A DNA stretch of 64,000 bases from Segatella copri (GCF_026015625.1 NZ_JAPDVG010000001.1:62001-126000); one strand, 5' to 3'; counted from the first letter of the stretch, positions 42,656-51,193 are shown. A program made the numbers and translations. The notes: generated by a model not told the origin, from the letters alone.

Positions 42656-44071
42656 ATGATAGATTTTAATGAACTTTTTAAAAGAAATGACGTTGGCAGC
42701 ATCATAGGAGAGCTGAAACAACGCGTGTTGGATATTCCACTTTGGATTACCCTGTTATCTGAGTATGAGCCTATGCTCCATGAAATCGTAAACGACCACG
42801 TTGGCAGACAGGACAGAACTCTTGATGACGGAATTGTAGAAAAGGCAGCTAGATTGCCTGTCGGATTGGAGAAGCTTCTTACACGAAGAATCTCTGAATT
42901 TACAATGGCTATACCGGTCAAGCGTGTATATACGTATGATCAGGCTGACGAGGAACTGAAGACGATTGTTCGTGCCATCGAGAAAATCTACACCTGTGCA
43001 CACATTGATGCCGTGAACATGCACAGAGCAAAGTGCTATTACGCCTCTTGTCAGATGTTCACACTTTGGTACACGCAGAAGAAGCCTAACAAGCTCTACG
43101 GGTTCGACAGTCAGTACAAACTGAAATGCAAGACATTCTCTCCAATGGACGGAGTTGACATCTATCCTTACTTTGATGAGTATGACGACTTGCTTGCTCT
43201 GTCATTCGAGTATAAGCGTAAGGTTACTGACACGGAACACACCTTCTTCGAGACATATACTGCAGACCATCATTACAAATGGGACCTGTCTTCAGACGAT
43301 GAAGAGTCCGGATGGAATTTGGTGGATGATAATGAGATTTCTATCGACAAGATTCCAGCCGTTTTCTGGTACCGTCACAAGCCATGCTGGGAAGGATTGA
43401 AACCTATACGTGAGAATATCGAGTACACCATTTCCCGAAACAGCGATGTTGTGGCATACAATTCCGCTCCTGTCTTGAAGATTGCCGGTGCCATCGTTGG
43501 AATGGAGCGAAAGGGAGAGAGCAAGAGGGTGTATAGAGTCAGCGAAGACGGCGATGTTAGCTACGTGTCTTGGCAGCAGGCTATCGAGGCTCTTAAGTAT
43601 CACGTTGACACTCTCGTCAAGCTTTTCTTCATGCAGTCTCAGATGCCGGACATCAGTTTCGAGAATATGAAGAGCCTTGGCAATATCGGCTATGATTCAA
43701 GAAAGACACTCCTCATGGATGCTCATCTTAAGATAGGAGAGGAGACTGGTGCCTGGATTGAAGGCTTTGAGAGAGAGGCCAACGTCATAAAGGCGTTCCT
43801 TTCCAAGATGAACACGAAGTGGGCAGCTAGAATGGATGAGATTACTATAGAGCACATCATCACTCCATTCATCCAGGAGGATGAGAATACCCAGATTGAC
43901 AAATGGCTTAAGGCTAACGGCAACAAGCCTCTCGTCAGCCAGAAGGAATCTATTCAGCGTGCCGGTCTTTCCGATGATCCTGACAAGACTTTCAACGAGA
44001 TTCAAGGAGAAGAGGAAGTAGAGGCCACAAGAACAGCAGCTTCTATGCCTAACTTATTCTCGGAGGAATAG
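42656..44071 (+). CDS. Portal protein (SPP1 gp6-like)
   Basis: 471 aa. Forms the dodecameric channel for DNA packaging. Typical SPP1-type features: N-terminal arm, IPAVFWYRHKPCWEGLKPIRE clip region, NSAPVLKIAGAI, C-terminal helices and an acidic tail. Followed at 2 bp by the small zinc-like gene and the MuF-like gene. It is on the opposite strand from capsid and terminase. Confidence 0.9.
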   Translation: MIDFNELFKRNDVGSIIGELKQRVLDIPLWITLLSEYEPMLHEIVNDHVGRQDRTLDDGIVEKAARLPVGLEKLLTRRISEFTMAIPVKRVYTYDQADEELKTIVRAIEKIYTCAHIDAVNMHRAKCYYASCQMFTLWYTQKKPNKLYGFDSQYKLKCKTFSPMDGVDIYPYFDEYDDLLALSFEYKRKVTDTEHTFFETYTADHHYKWDLSSDDEESGWNLVDDNEISIDKIPAVFWYRHKPCWEGLKPIRENIEYTISRNSDVVAYNSAPVLKIAGAIVGMERKGESKRVYRVSEDGDVSYVSWQQAIEALKYHVDTLVKLFFMQSQMPDISFENMKSLGNIGYDSRKTLLMDAHLKIGEETGAWIEGFEREANVIKAFLSKMNTKWAARMDEITIEHIITPFIQEDENTQIDKWLKANGNKPLVSQKESIQRAGLSDDPDKTFNEIQGEEEVEATRTAASMPNLFSEE

Positions 44072-44073
44072 CC

Positions 44074-44268
44074 ATGAGAAAGAAGAAGGAAGAAGAGAAA
44101 CTGCACTTTTGCCGTGAATGTGCTCATGCTACTGACTTTCATAGTATGAGCCTTAAAGGTCAGCCTATCCTAGCCAAATGCCCATATCAAGAATGGAGCG
44201 TTCTTCTCAACTGGGATTGCTGCCAACACTTTAAAATGAAATTGTATGAAAAAGCCAAAACTGCCTAA
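44074..44268 (+). CDS. Small Cys-rich protein between portal and MuF-like genes
   Basis: 64 aa, Lys-rich start; FCRECAHATDFH and NWDCCQHF give a C2/C2H-like zinc arrangement. Overlaps the next gene by 23 bp. Position suggests a head-assembly role; unknown. Confidence 0.6.
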   Translation: MRKKKEEEKLHFCRECAHATDFHSMSLKGQPILAKCPYQEWSVLLNWDCCQHFKMKLYEKAKTA

Positions 44269-45628
44269 TCAGAAAAAGGCATATAAAGACCTTGGCAAGA
44301 GACTGAACGCTTATACCCGGAAAATCATTTCCATATATGAGACTCTTGCCAAGGAGTCCGCTAAAATCGCCACCTCCACCGACTTCGATGGGGATGGCGA
44401 GTTCTCTTTTGATGATTACCCTAGAACAGAAAGGAAGGTGAACGCCTTGTTGGATTACTATTCAAACAATATGCAGGCATTGGTCTATAATGGCATATCG
44501 GACGAATGGAAGAATAGTAACACCCTGCAGGACCTACTTGCCAAAAGGGTAATCGGCACCTTTACTAGGAAGATAGCGGACGCAAAGCAGAAAGCTTACT
44601 TTGAGCACAACAACGCGGCAAAGAAGGCTTTCATAGAGAGAAAGATTAAAGGTCTAGGTCTTTCAGAAAGAATATGGAACCAGAGAGCTGATGTAAAGGA
44701 GGCTCTGGAGAAATCTCTGTCTGTCGGCATAGAGAAGGGTATGAGTGCTGTTAAACTCAGCAAGAAGATCAGCAAATACCTTAATGATTATCCATCACTT
44801 GCCAAAGCCTATAAGAAGAAATACGGCAAAGCCATAACCATTCAGAACTGCGAGTACAGAAGCGTGCGTCTGGCACGTAACGAGATAAACATGGCCTACC
44901 GTTCTGCCGAGCAGGAAAGATGGGCTAGGATGGACTATATTAAAGGCAAGGAGATAAAGACAACCAACAATCCTAGCCATAAGCACGATATGTGTGATTT
45001 GCTTGCAGGTGTCTATCCGAGTTATTTTCCTTGGGTTGGTTGGCACGTGAATTGTATGTGCTATGCCATCCCGGTAATTATGAGCGAAAAGGAGTATTGG
45101 AGCGGTAAACAGCCAAGCAATGCTATGCCTAAGAACTTCACAAATTGGGTAAATGATAATAAAGACAAGGTGAAGCAATCATCCTATATCACCCAATACG
45201 CTCGCTCTGAAAGGTCACAAAGGCAAGTTCGAATAGCTGCACAGAACTCACCAGAGGTAAGGGCAAGACTTCGAGAATTCATTAATGAGACAATGCAAAC
45301 AAAATTTAGAGAGGTAGAGCTACCAGACGGTCAAACGGCTAGAAGACTTTATCTCAATAATAATAATGAGGAATTTGTGGTAGGACGAAATTTCTTTTCT
45401 GAAACGATGGCAAAGAATATTAGAAATAGAAGACTTAGCGAAACAATACAAATTGCAGCCGATGTAAACGAATGGTTTCCTACAGCAACATTTGACAGGA
45501 TTGAGGAAGGTAACCATCATGATTTTCAGTTCAAAGTATTCCATGCTACTTATCAAGGAAAACGAATAGAATGTAAGGCTAAACTTACAAGTGAAAATAT
45601 CCTTTATACTATGAGATTACTAAACTAA
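44246..45628 (+). CDS. Phage head morphogenesis protein (MuF/SPP1 gp7-like) with C-terminal extension
   Basis: 460 aa. Order: helical N-terminus; MuF domain at about 200-275 with VRLARNEINMAYRSAEQERW, then SHKHDMCDLLAGVYP and GWHVNCMCY (Cys/His pattern of the family); linker; and a C-terminal domain from about 345 (RRLYLNNNNEEFVVGR to the end) that is not part of MuF and is encoded in AT-richer DNA. Such extensions in temperate phages can be polymorphic toxin nucleases of the BECR fold delivered with the virion; here this is inference, based on GNHHDFQFKVFHATYQGKRI and a terminal TMRLL. Immediately followed by a convergent small RNA unit. Confidence 0.85.
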   Translation: MKKPKLPNQKKAYKDLGKRLNAYTRKIISIYETLAKESAKIATSTDFDGDGEFSFDDYPRTERKVNALLDYYSNNMQALVYNGISDEWKNSNTLQDLLAKRVIGTFTRKIADAKQKAYFEHNNAAKKAFIERKIKGLGLSERIWNQRADVKEALEKSLSVGIEKGMSAVKLSKKISKYLNDYPSLAKAYKKKYGKAITIQNCEYRSVRLARNEINMAYRSAEQERWARMDYIKGKEIKTTNNPSHKHDMCDLLAGVYPSYFPWVGWHVNCMCYAIPVIMSEKEYWSGKQPSNAMPKNFTNWVNDNKDKVKQSSYITQYARSERSQRQVRIAAQNSPEVRARLREFINETMQTKFREVELPDGQTARRLYLNNNNEEFVVGRNFFSETMAKNIRNRRLSETIQIAADVNEWFPTATFDRIEEGNHHDFQFKVFHATYQGKRIECKAKLTSENILYTMRLLN

Positions 45629-45718
45629 AAAGCAAGGGATTGGAAACCCTCCCGAAGTCTGCATCCGAAGACCGACGTGTGAGAGGTCTATCCAATCCCT
45701 ATTTATCTTTCTCCTTTA
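45626..45718 (-). ncRNA. Candidate orphan small RNA
   Basis: A perfect promoter lies just upstream (45725-45756) but no coding frame follows. The transcript (about 45718 to 45626) would fold with a closing 9-bp stem GGGATTGGA (45691-45699 complement) / TCCAATCCC (45636-45644 complement), inner helix AGACC/GGTCT and competing GTCT/AGAC, ending TTGCTTTTT as an intrinsic terminator. The 3' end meets the last codon of the MuF-like gene, transcribed towards it. Prediction only; no expression data. Confidence 0.6.
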
Positions 45719-45724
45719 CCGCTG

Positions 45725-45756
45725 CAAAGGTAATATTTTATTTTGGAAAATCCAAA
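45725..45756 (-). promoter_or_regulatory. Promoter of the candidate small RNA
   Basis: On the - strand TTTG (45753-45756), 20 bp, TACCTTTG (45725-45732), then CAGCGG. The 20-bp spacer contains a small dyad GGATTTTCC-AAAA. Lies just after the KilAC stop, separate from that gene's own promoter. Confidence 0.7.
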
Positions 45757-45779
45757 TCTTTTTTCGAATTTTAATTGGT

Positions 45780-46484
45780 TCAAGCCCTCGCTGGTGCATT
45801 TAATGTCTTGTAAGCCTCGAAAGCCAATGTGCTCACGTGCTCACTGATGGTGGTGGAGATTGTCATAATGTCTCCCATAAGGAGCATCGTCTCTCCCTTT
45901 CCGACCTCTGTGATGAGACTCAAAAGGCAGTTGATTTCATCCTTAAGCGTCTCGGCTTTCTTTATCAGCGGTGTTGGCGGCTCGACCTTGACCTCTTCCT
46001 TCTTCTCACCAGACTGAGAAGCAATACACTTCTCAACAGCCTTCGGCACTCTCGGCTTCGGGAGGTTGCAGATGATGTTCTTCTCCTTCAATGCGAGAAG
46101 CCAGCGTCTGCCTCGCTCCGTCCAAAGAGGTCGTCTTGTGTACTTGCCCTTGATGACGTGTGTAGTCACCTCAGTTAGCTGATAGGTGGAGTAGGGACTT
46201 GTCAGCATCCACTCATAACCCTGGTTGAACGCAAGGCCAACCTCCTTCAGCTCTTCGTACAACTTCTGTGCGCTGCTCATGCCCAACTCCTTCGCCATCT
46301 GCGTAGTGGAATAGACACCCTTTGTCATGTCGCACTTCTGCACTCTCTTGAAGCATTCATCGATTCTCTCCTGGAGATCACCAGTGATTTCCTTCTGTCT
46401 TGTTAACCACTCCTGGTCCTTTTTAACTTCGACCAGCATTTCCTTTGCGAACTCTTTCAAGCTCATGTCTGCGTTTGTTGCCAT
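45780..46484 (-). CDS. Phage antirepressor with KilAC domain
   Basis: 234 aa from MATNADMSLKEFAKEM (ATG 46484; an upstream TTG in frame is unlikely). Residues about 50-145 form the KilA-C/Ant C-terminal DNA-binding domain: KGVYSTTQMAKELGMSSAQK, NQGYEWMLTSPYSTYQL, TRRPLWTERGRRWLLAL. N-terminal helical part and a long acidic C-terminal helical region. Antirepressors counter lysogeny repressors. Expressed from its own promoter with a long structured leader. Confidence 0.85.
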   Translation of the reverse strand: MATNADMSLKEFAKEMLVEVKKDQEWLTRQKEITGDLQERIDECFKRVQKCDMTKGVYSTTQMAKELGMSSAQKLYEELKEVGLAFNQGYEWMLTSPYSTYQLTEVTTHVIKGKYTRRPLWTERGRRWLLALKEKNIICNLPKPRVPKAVEKCIASQSGEKKEEVKVEPPTPLIKKAETLKDEINCLLSLITEVGKGETMLLMGDIMTISTTISEHVSTLAFEAYKTLNAPARA

Positions 46485-46525
46485 AAGAATCTGTTTAAGC
46501 AACCATCGAGCTCATTTAATAAAGA

Positions 46526-46605
46526 AGGGCAGCCGCTCATTACGCCCTCAGATTCACCTCTGCTAGCGTCCCAGCTTCGGCAGGTCGTAACATTGCAGTT
46601 GCCCT
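46526..46605 (-). promoter_or_regulatory. Structured 5' leader of the KilAC gene
   Basis: Outer stem AGGGCAGCCGC with GCAGTTGCCCT (46526-46536 / 46595-46605), inner stem TTACG/CGTAA (46540-46544 / 46586-46590), and an apical ACC-TGC/GCA-GGT helix. About 150-nt leader between promoter and start; may be a regulatory RNA (attenuator, translational switch). Confidence 0.55.
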
Positions 46606-46649
46606 ATTTAGTAGGCTCTTAGACAAAATTACTACCTTTATCCTATATG

Positions 46650-46681
46650 CAAAGGTACGAAAATTTTGTCAGATTACCAAA
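46650..46681 (-). promoter_or_regulatory. Class A promoter of the KilAC gene
   Basis: TTTG (46678-46681), 20 bp, TACCTTTG (46650-46657) on the - strand, with the same CATATAG downstream flank as the 42.5 and 51.5 kb promoters but a different spacer. Confidence 0.75.
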
Positions 46682-46695
46682 TCTTTTAACCTAAA

Positions 46696-48444
46696 TTACG
46701 AATTTAATTTATTGGAAATCAGAGAGTTAGATTTGAGGTAAGCGATAAACTTATCAAGCATTCTTGACGTTCGCTCTCTAATATCCGTTTCTGTAAAATC
46801 TGTCAACGTCTGTGACAGCATTCGTAATTCGTGTATCTTAGTTCCAATCCTCTCGCCTGTGGATTTGAACTCACCATTATAATACTTAATCTTGTCAGCA
46901 AATCTGTAATCGGATGCCCGGATATTAACTCTTCGCTCCAATACCGATTTGTTTCCCAGCATTTCAAGAACCTCGTCACTCGACAATCCACCTTCCTTGA
47001 CTTGTCTGTTCCTTGGGAAGATATGCTCAATATCATATACCGCGTCAAGAGGAAGCAATTCCTGGTTATCGAAAGAGAAAGCCCACCACACAATCATCGA
47101 CTTCGTAATCGCACGAGTGTTTGAAAAACTGAAGTTGTTAAATTGCGAACGGAACAATTCCTCTTGGAATAGATAGTTCTCGAAAGCTATCTCTTTGTTC
47201 TCTATGATATTCACCATTTCGTTAAAGACCGGTGCTCGCAAGGCTGTTATTCCTGGGTTGCTGATAGCGTATGCCCAGATAAAGCCTATCAAACGATTCA
47301 AGAACAGATAGAACTTCTCGTTGTCTAGCATATTCTCAGCATTCTTATAGTGCATGAAATATACCGATACGATATAAGTCCATAAACTGTTAGGCGCATA
47401 ATTCAATATAAACAAGCGCTTTAGTACATCCACGGAAAAACGGTCTTCATTCTGAGAATATACATCTTTCCAGAAGTCGGCTAGCAAGACAAGATTCTCT
47501 AAAGTCTGCTCTCGTCGAAGTAGGACATATCCATCTTTCTCATAGAACTTTCTAAGTCCTTCTGTCATAGAACTACGATTCGTCAGCAAAGCCCTCTCGT
47601 AGTACATATAGCGTGTAAACAACTCATCTAAAGGTGTTCCACGATATGGATGGAATATTTTAGTAACGAGTTCGTCAAGCTCTTTCCATGTAGTGATAAA
47701 CTCTTCTTTCTTTCCGATGGATGAGTAGAACTTATAGAGCTGTGCCTTGAAGATGTCTGAGTCAGACAATGGCTTACCTCTATCATTAAGCGTCGAGAAT
47801 ATCCTAAGAGCAGTATCTTGAGATTCTGCCTCTATCGGAAGTAGCACACAGTTATTGAGAATGCGAGCTGGATATAATGCAAAGAAAGAAGGGTATTCTT
47901 CAATGAATTTTCCTATCTTGTCTTGAAAGTATCTGAAGTTGGTAGCATACCGGCTTTTCCCTTCTGATGTTCCTTTTCTGAGAATATCCATAAACTCTTC
48001 CTTGTCGTTATCAGTTGCAACCTCCGAATTTATCTTCAAGTCGTTTGGATCATATTCTCCGAACTCGTTTGCTCTCCAAATGCACTTTTCTATATCCTCT
48101 CGCATCTTGATTGAACGATTGTCTTTCATGTGCTCCAGGCGATTGTAGAAAGCTCGCAGTAAGAGAAGCAAGGTCGTAAGACGCTGCTGACCGTCAATGA
48201 TTTCAAGTTTCCCTTCGTCATTACGGAATGTTACTATAGGACCGAGAAAGTAACTCTCTGAAGAATCGAAGCTGTCGCAGTTGTTATTCGGGAATGAAAA
48301 GGAAAATAAGTCTTCCCATAAGACCTTACATTCGTCTTCTCCCCAAGCATACGGACGCTGATAATCAGGAATCAAGAACGTAGCTTTTTTATCTTGAAAA
48401 AGATACTTTACGTTCTTTTGATCTACTATAAGCTTTGATGACAT
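46696..48444 (-). CDS. GmrSD-type DUF262/DUF1524 restriction protein
   Basis: 582 aa. N-terminal DUF262 with IPDYQRPYAW (25-34) and IDGQQRLTTLLLL (83-95), the ParB-like nucleotide-binding part; C-terminal DUF1524 HNH nuclease with YDIEHIFPRN (H474) and downstream GNKSVLERRVN. Fusion of both domains is the single-chain GmrSD/BrxU-like layout, which in known cases is a type IV restriction enzyme acting on modified (e.g. glucosylated) DNA or an antiphage nuclease. A likely prophage-encoded defence against other phages. Preceded by a small membrane protein. Confidence 0.88.
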   Translation of the reverse strand: MSSKLIVDQKNVKYLFQDKKATFLIPDYQRPYAWGEDECKVLWEDLFSFSFPNNNCDSFDSSESYFLGPIVTFRNDEGKLEIIDGQQRLTTLLLLLRAFYNRLEHMKDNRSIKMREDIEKCIWRANEFGEYDPNDLKINSEVATDNDKEEFMDILRKGTSEGKSRYATNFRYFQDKIGKFIEEYPSFFALYPARILNNCVLLPIEAESQDTALRIFSTLNDRGKPLSDSDIFKAQLYKFYSSIGKKEEFITTWKELDELVTKIFHPYRGTPLDELFTRYMYYERALLTNRSSMTEGLRKFYEKDGYVLLRREQTLENLVLLADFWKDVYSQNEDRFSVDVLKRLFILNYAPNSLWTYIVSVYFMHYKNAENMLDNEKFYLFLNRLIGFIWAYAISNPGITALRAPVFNEMVNIIENKEIAFENYLFQEELFRSQFNNFSFSNTRAITKSMIVWWAFSFDNQELLPLDAVYDIEHIFPRNRQVKEGGLSSDEVLEMLGNKSVLERRVNIRASDYRFADKIKYYNGEFKSTGERIGTKIHELRMLSQTLTDFTETDIRERTSRMLDKFIAYLKSNSLISNKLNS

Positions 48445-48456
48445 AGCAATTACATT

Positions 48457-48753
48457 CTACTTTTCATCAAACTCACCTTTCTCATCAAGATAGCGTACAG
48501 CTGCTTTCACGATAAACGAGAATCCTCTGAGTACAAAAGAACCTACCAGGCAAAGCAATGAGTCAATAACGTAGCCAAATGCCTGTACGCCACTAATACT
48601 TGAACTTTCATATCCATAACCGCCAGAAGTATTCAAGGCGTTTATCCAAGTTATAATTGAACCTATTATGGCTATAAATGAAACAACAGCTAAAATGTTC
48701 GAGATAGTTCCAAGATGGTTTCCTACCTGTGGAACAAATTTTCTATTTCCCAT
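48457..48753 (-). CDS. Small membrane protein upstream of the DUF262 gene
   Basis: 98 aa; two hydrophobic segments (SNILAVVSFIAIIGSIITWI and VIDSLLCLVGSFVLRGFSFI), ending EKGEFDEK. 12 bp from the DUF262 gene, so co-transcribed; its start codon is inside an inverted repeat (48750-48827). May be a partner or effector of the defence gene; not proven. Confidence 0.6.
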   Translation of the reverse strand: MGNRKFVPQVGNHLGTISNILAVVSFIAIIGSIITWINALNTSGGYGYESSSISGVQAFGYVIDSLLCLVGSFVLRGFSFIVKAAVRYLDEKGEFDEK

Positions 48754-48827
48754 ATGATGCGCCCGTCATGCCGGTAGCTAAGCTTTAGTTAATAATCCGT
48801 CTGTCAGATTAATAACGCATCATATGG
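48750..48827 (-). promoter_or_regulatory. Long-range inverted repeat covering a start codon
   Basis: 12-bp perfect arms CCATATGATGCG (48750-48761) and CGCATCATATGG (48816-48827) with a 54-nt loop. On the - strand the ATG of the membrane-protein gene lies in the 3' arm (CATATGG), so the folded leader would hide the ribosome start. Could also be a protein-binding site. Confidence 0.5.
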
Positions 48828-48854
48828 TACTTTATTGTGTTGAACCAAAAAAAA

Positions 48855-49421
48855 TCAGATTATTTTTTTGAGTGCCTTTTCTCGCCCTGCATTCAGCTGG
48901 CGGTACTCATAGAAGTCTTTGTAGTGCTCGACCTTACCATAAAGCTTCGGGTGGTCCATCATATCGTTCAGCATTTCTTTACTAAACTCGGTGAATCCAA
49001 AATTATAGCCACTCTCACCACCTTGTATAGCACCACTTCCATGTGTTCGAGATGGCACGTATTGATATGTGAGACTTATTCCTCCCTCAGATGTATATTT
49101 TGCAAGCTGATAGGATAGAAACTTTCCATCCTTTCTTACTATGTAGCCATGTAACTGATTTATAGCAATAACACGATAGCCTAGTTTCTTAATTTCCTCC
49201 AGTCTGTTTTTCATAAGCAAAGAACTCCATTCCGACACATATAAAGGCTTTCTAACGTTCACGTCGTGAAAGTTCTGAATGAACACATCAAGCTTTTCAC
49301 AATCCCAATCTCTTGGATAAGTTATGTTGACACATCTTCGCAAGTCTCTTTTGTAATTAATCAGGACGAAAGTTTCTGTCTTAGACTCATACTTTCTTTT
49401 TAGCTTAACCTCTAACTCCAT
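48855..49421 (-). CDS. Hypothetical protein
   Basis: 188 aa, alpha/beta; FVLINYKRDLRRCVNITYP at start and FGFTEFSKEMLNDMMDHPK near the end. Not recognised. Lies between the defence pair and the ligase cluster. Confidence 0.55.
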   Translation of the reverse strand: MELEVKLKRKYESKTETFVLINYKRDLRRCVNITYPRDWDCEKLDVFIQNFHDVNVRKPLYVSEWSSLLMKNRLEEIKKLGYRVIAINQLHGYIVRKDGKFLSYQLAKYTSEGGISLTYQYVPSRTHGSGAIQGGESGYNFGFTEFSKEMLNDMMDHPKLYGKVEHYKDFYEYRQLNAGREKALKKII

Positions 49422-49423
49422 AG

Positions 49424-49579
49424 TTATTTCTTCTTGAATTTATAGTTTGGGCAGCTTCTCTTGTTTCCCATCGCAAGCAGTACCGGGAACAGCAGACCGT
49501 GCCTGCAACCATTTCCGTGCTCGTCAGCAGCCTCGCAAGAGAAGCAGCCGTAATACTCGTTAATATTTAATGCTGCCAT
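49424..49579 (-). CDS. 51-aa Cys-rich protein
   Basis: MAALNINEYYGCFSCEAADE, then GNGCRHGLLFP and SCPNYKFKKK. CxxC-x9-C-x17-C; overlaps the ligase stop (TAATG). Likely zinc-binding miniprotein. Confidence 0.5.
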   Translation of the reverse strand: MAALNINEYYGCFSCEAADEHGNGCRHGLLFPVLLAMGNKRSCPNYKFKKK

Positions 49580-50379
49580 TATTCGTAATCCCTAATGTTC
49601 AACAATACTGGAAATCTCGGTACTCCAGCGTCAGAATACCCTTGATGCTGAACAGTCGCCGCCATACCTATCAACTCGTCCTTATCGGCTAAGTATTGAG
49701 CTCTGAGTGACCTTGAACCTACCGGGCGGGCACAGAACTCGTACTCTCCACACTTCAGTTTGAATATAGCGGTACCTGCATCATTGCCCTCCGCTTCCAA
49801 AACATCGACCACCTTGAACTCTGTCGTGTCGAACGATTTCAGCTTCATAAGGTCATTGCTTCCGCCCTCGGTATAGGTTCCATCTGCATTTTTGATAATG
49901 GCACCCTCGTAACCGGTGGAAACGAATATCTTGTGCCATCGCTTGATGTCCTTCTCTGAATGGGCAACGAAAGTCTGCGTAAGGTACACCGGTCCATTTG
50001 GATCAATGGAAGCAAACTCCTCCTGCAGAACTTTCCATCTGGCAGAAAAGCTTCCCGGAATCTGTGCATCGTAGATAACCATACGTAGCTTGTCAGTCAT
50101 AGCAGAACGGCACTTGACGGCAGAACATATCTGCTGGAAGGTCAATTCCTGGTGGTTGTATATCTCCCCATCCAAAGGAAGCATACCGCGGTGTTTCTCT
50201 CCCCAAGCCTTAATCTGAGGGACATCATATTCCTTACCGCCTCTCGATGTGAGGTGAACCTCGCCACCTTCTCCTTCATGAAGGATGCAGCGAACTCCGT
50301 CATACTTAGGTTGGACGAAGCAAGGAAACTTCGTCTGTGACGGATAATATCTTGTTGCTAACATTGGTTTCATAGCCAT
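49579..50379 (-). CDS. ATP-dependent DNA ligase
   Basis: 266 aa, compact T7-like ligase. Motif I KYDG (K25, the adenylated lysine), motif III LDGEIYN, motif IV GYEGAIIKN, motif V LMKLKS, then the OB-fold end. Seals nicks using ATP. Shorter than T7 ligase (359 aa), close to minimal viral ligases. Start MAMKPMLATRY at 50379. Confidence 0.92.
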   Translation of the reverse strand: MAMKPMLATRYYPSQTKFPCFVQPKYDGVRCILHEGEGGEVHLTSRGGKEYDVPQIKAWGEKHRGMLPLDGEIYNHQELTFQQICSAVKCRSAMTDKLRMVIYDAQIPGSFSARWKVLQEEFASIDPNGPVYLTQTFVAHSEKDIKRWHKIFVSTGYEGAIIKNADGTYTEGGSNDLMKLKSFDTTEFKVVDVLEAEGNDAGTAIFKLKCGEYEFCARPVGSRSLRAQYLADKDELIGMAATVQHQGYSDAGVPRFPVLLNIRDYE

Positions 50380-50588
50380 TTCCCGTATCTTCTGTGAATC
50401 TCATCGTAAATGTAGGCTCCGCTCGTATGCGAAGCACTGAACATTAAGATGATGTCGTTATCTACCTTAATCTGATTTGTCCTGACAACCTTATCGTTCT
50501 TGACGTGGTCGCAATAGACCGTGTTGCAGGAGTGATATAGGCGCATCGTGCGTCCATATCTGTCTGTTCCTATATTCTCTTTGTACAT
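50370..50588 (-). CDS. Small hypothetical protein
   Basis: 72 aa, MYKENIGTDRYGRTMRLYHS at start. Overlaps the ligase start by 10 bp. Unknown. Confidence 0.5.
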   Translation of the reverse strand: MYKENIGTDRYGRTMRLYHSCNTVYCDHVKNDKVVRTNQIKVDNDIILMFSASHTSGAYIYDEIHRRYGKWL

Positions 50589-50590
50589 GG

Positions 50591-50773
50591 CTAGTCCTCC
50601 AAATCTACATCAAAAGCAGCTTCAATAACATCCTTGATGTCCTCTGTGTAACCGCAAATTCCGTTGTACTTCAGCCAATGATCCAGCAACTCTGTGTTAG
50701 TCATTTCGGCTACTTCACTCTCACTATACTCTGCCTCTTCTACGAGGTACTTCATCAAATCATTCTTATCCAT
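50591..50773 (-). CDS. Small acidic protein
   Basis: About 60 aa from MDKNDLMKYLVEEAEY. Acidic helices ending AAFDVDLED; unknown. Confidence 0.5.
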   Translation of the reverse strand: MDKNDLMKYLVEEAEYSESEVAEMTNTELLDHWLKYNGICGYTEDIKDVIEAAFDVDLED

Positions 50774-50774
50774 A

Positions 50775-51047
50775 TTACTTGATTTTATTAATGTCACAAA
50801 CTAATACATTACCTACTATAACGTCTCTGATACCTGCAATATTCACAAGCATCGTGGCGTTCTCATTCTGAGGAAGGTCGTAAACCTTGCCTTCCTCATT
50901 AACTACCATTACCTGCGACTTGCTGAGTCGGACCAACTCAATGTGCCCACCAACAAATCCTCTCAACTCCTCCAATGAGAAATCCGTTCCGTTGGATGGC
51001 TCCACATTCTTCTGGGCGCCATCCGTGAATATTACTGTTGACAACAT
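50775..51047 (-). CDS. DUF3846-like protein
   Basis: 90 aa; pattern SLEELRGFVGGHIELVRLS then VVNEEGKVYDLPQNENAT matches DUF3846, a frequent phage/plasmid early protein of unknown function. Confidence 0.65.
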   Translation of the reverse strand: MLSTVIFTDGAQKNVEPSNGTDFSLEELRGFVGGHIELVRLSKSQVMVVNEEGKVYDLPQNENATMLVNIAGIRDVIVGNVLVCDINKIK

Positions 51048-51193
51048 AGGCTAATCATTCTCTTTGCATTGTTAATAGAATAAGTCTGCGTCTTGCCGTC
51101 GATATAGACGTATCTCTGACCGAACATATCCTCAAAAACCTGGATAATGTGCTTCTTGTATTTGAGAAGCTTTGTTTCAAAAAGACCACTCAT
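51032..51193 (-). CDS. 53-aa hypothetical protein
   Basis: MSGLFETKLLKYKKHIIQVF; start chosen for the upstream TAGGAGGAGGAACTGCT. Overlaps DUF3846-like gene by 16 bp. Unknown. Confidence 0.5.
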   Translation of the reverse strand: MSGLFETKLLKYKKHIIQVFEDMFGQRYVYIDGKTQTYSINNAKRMISLCCQQ

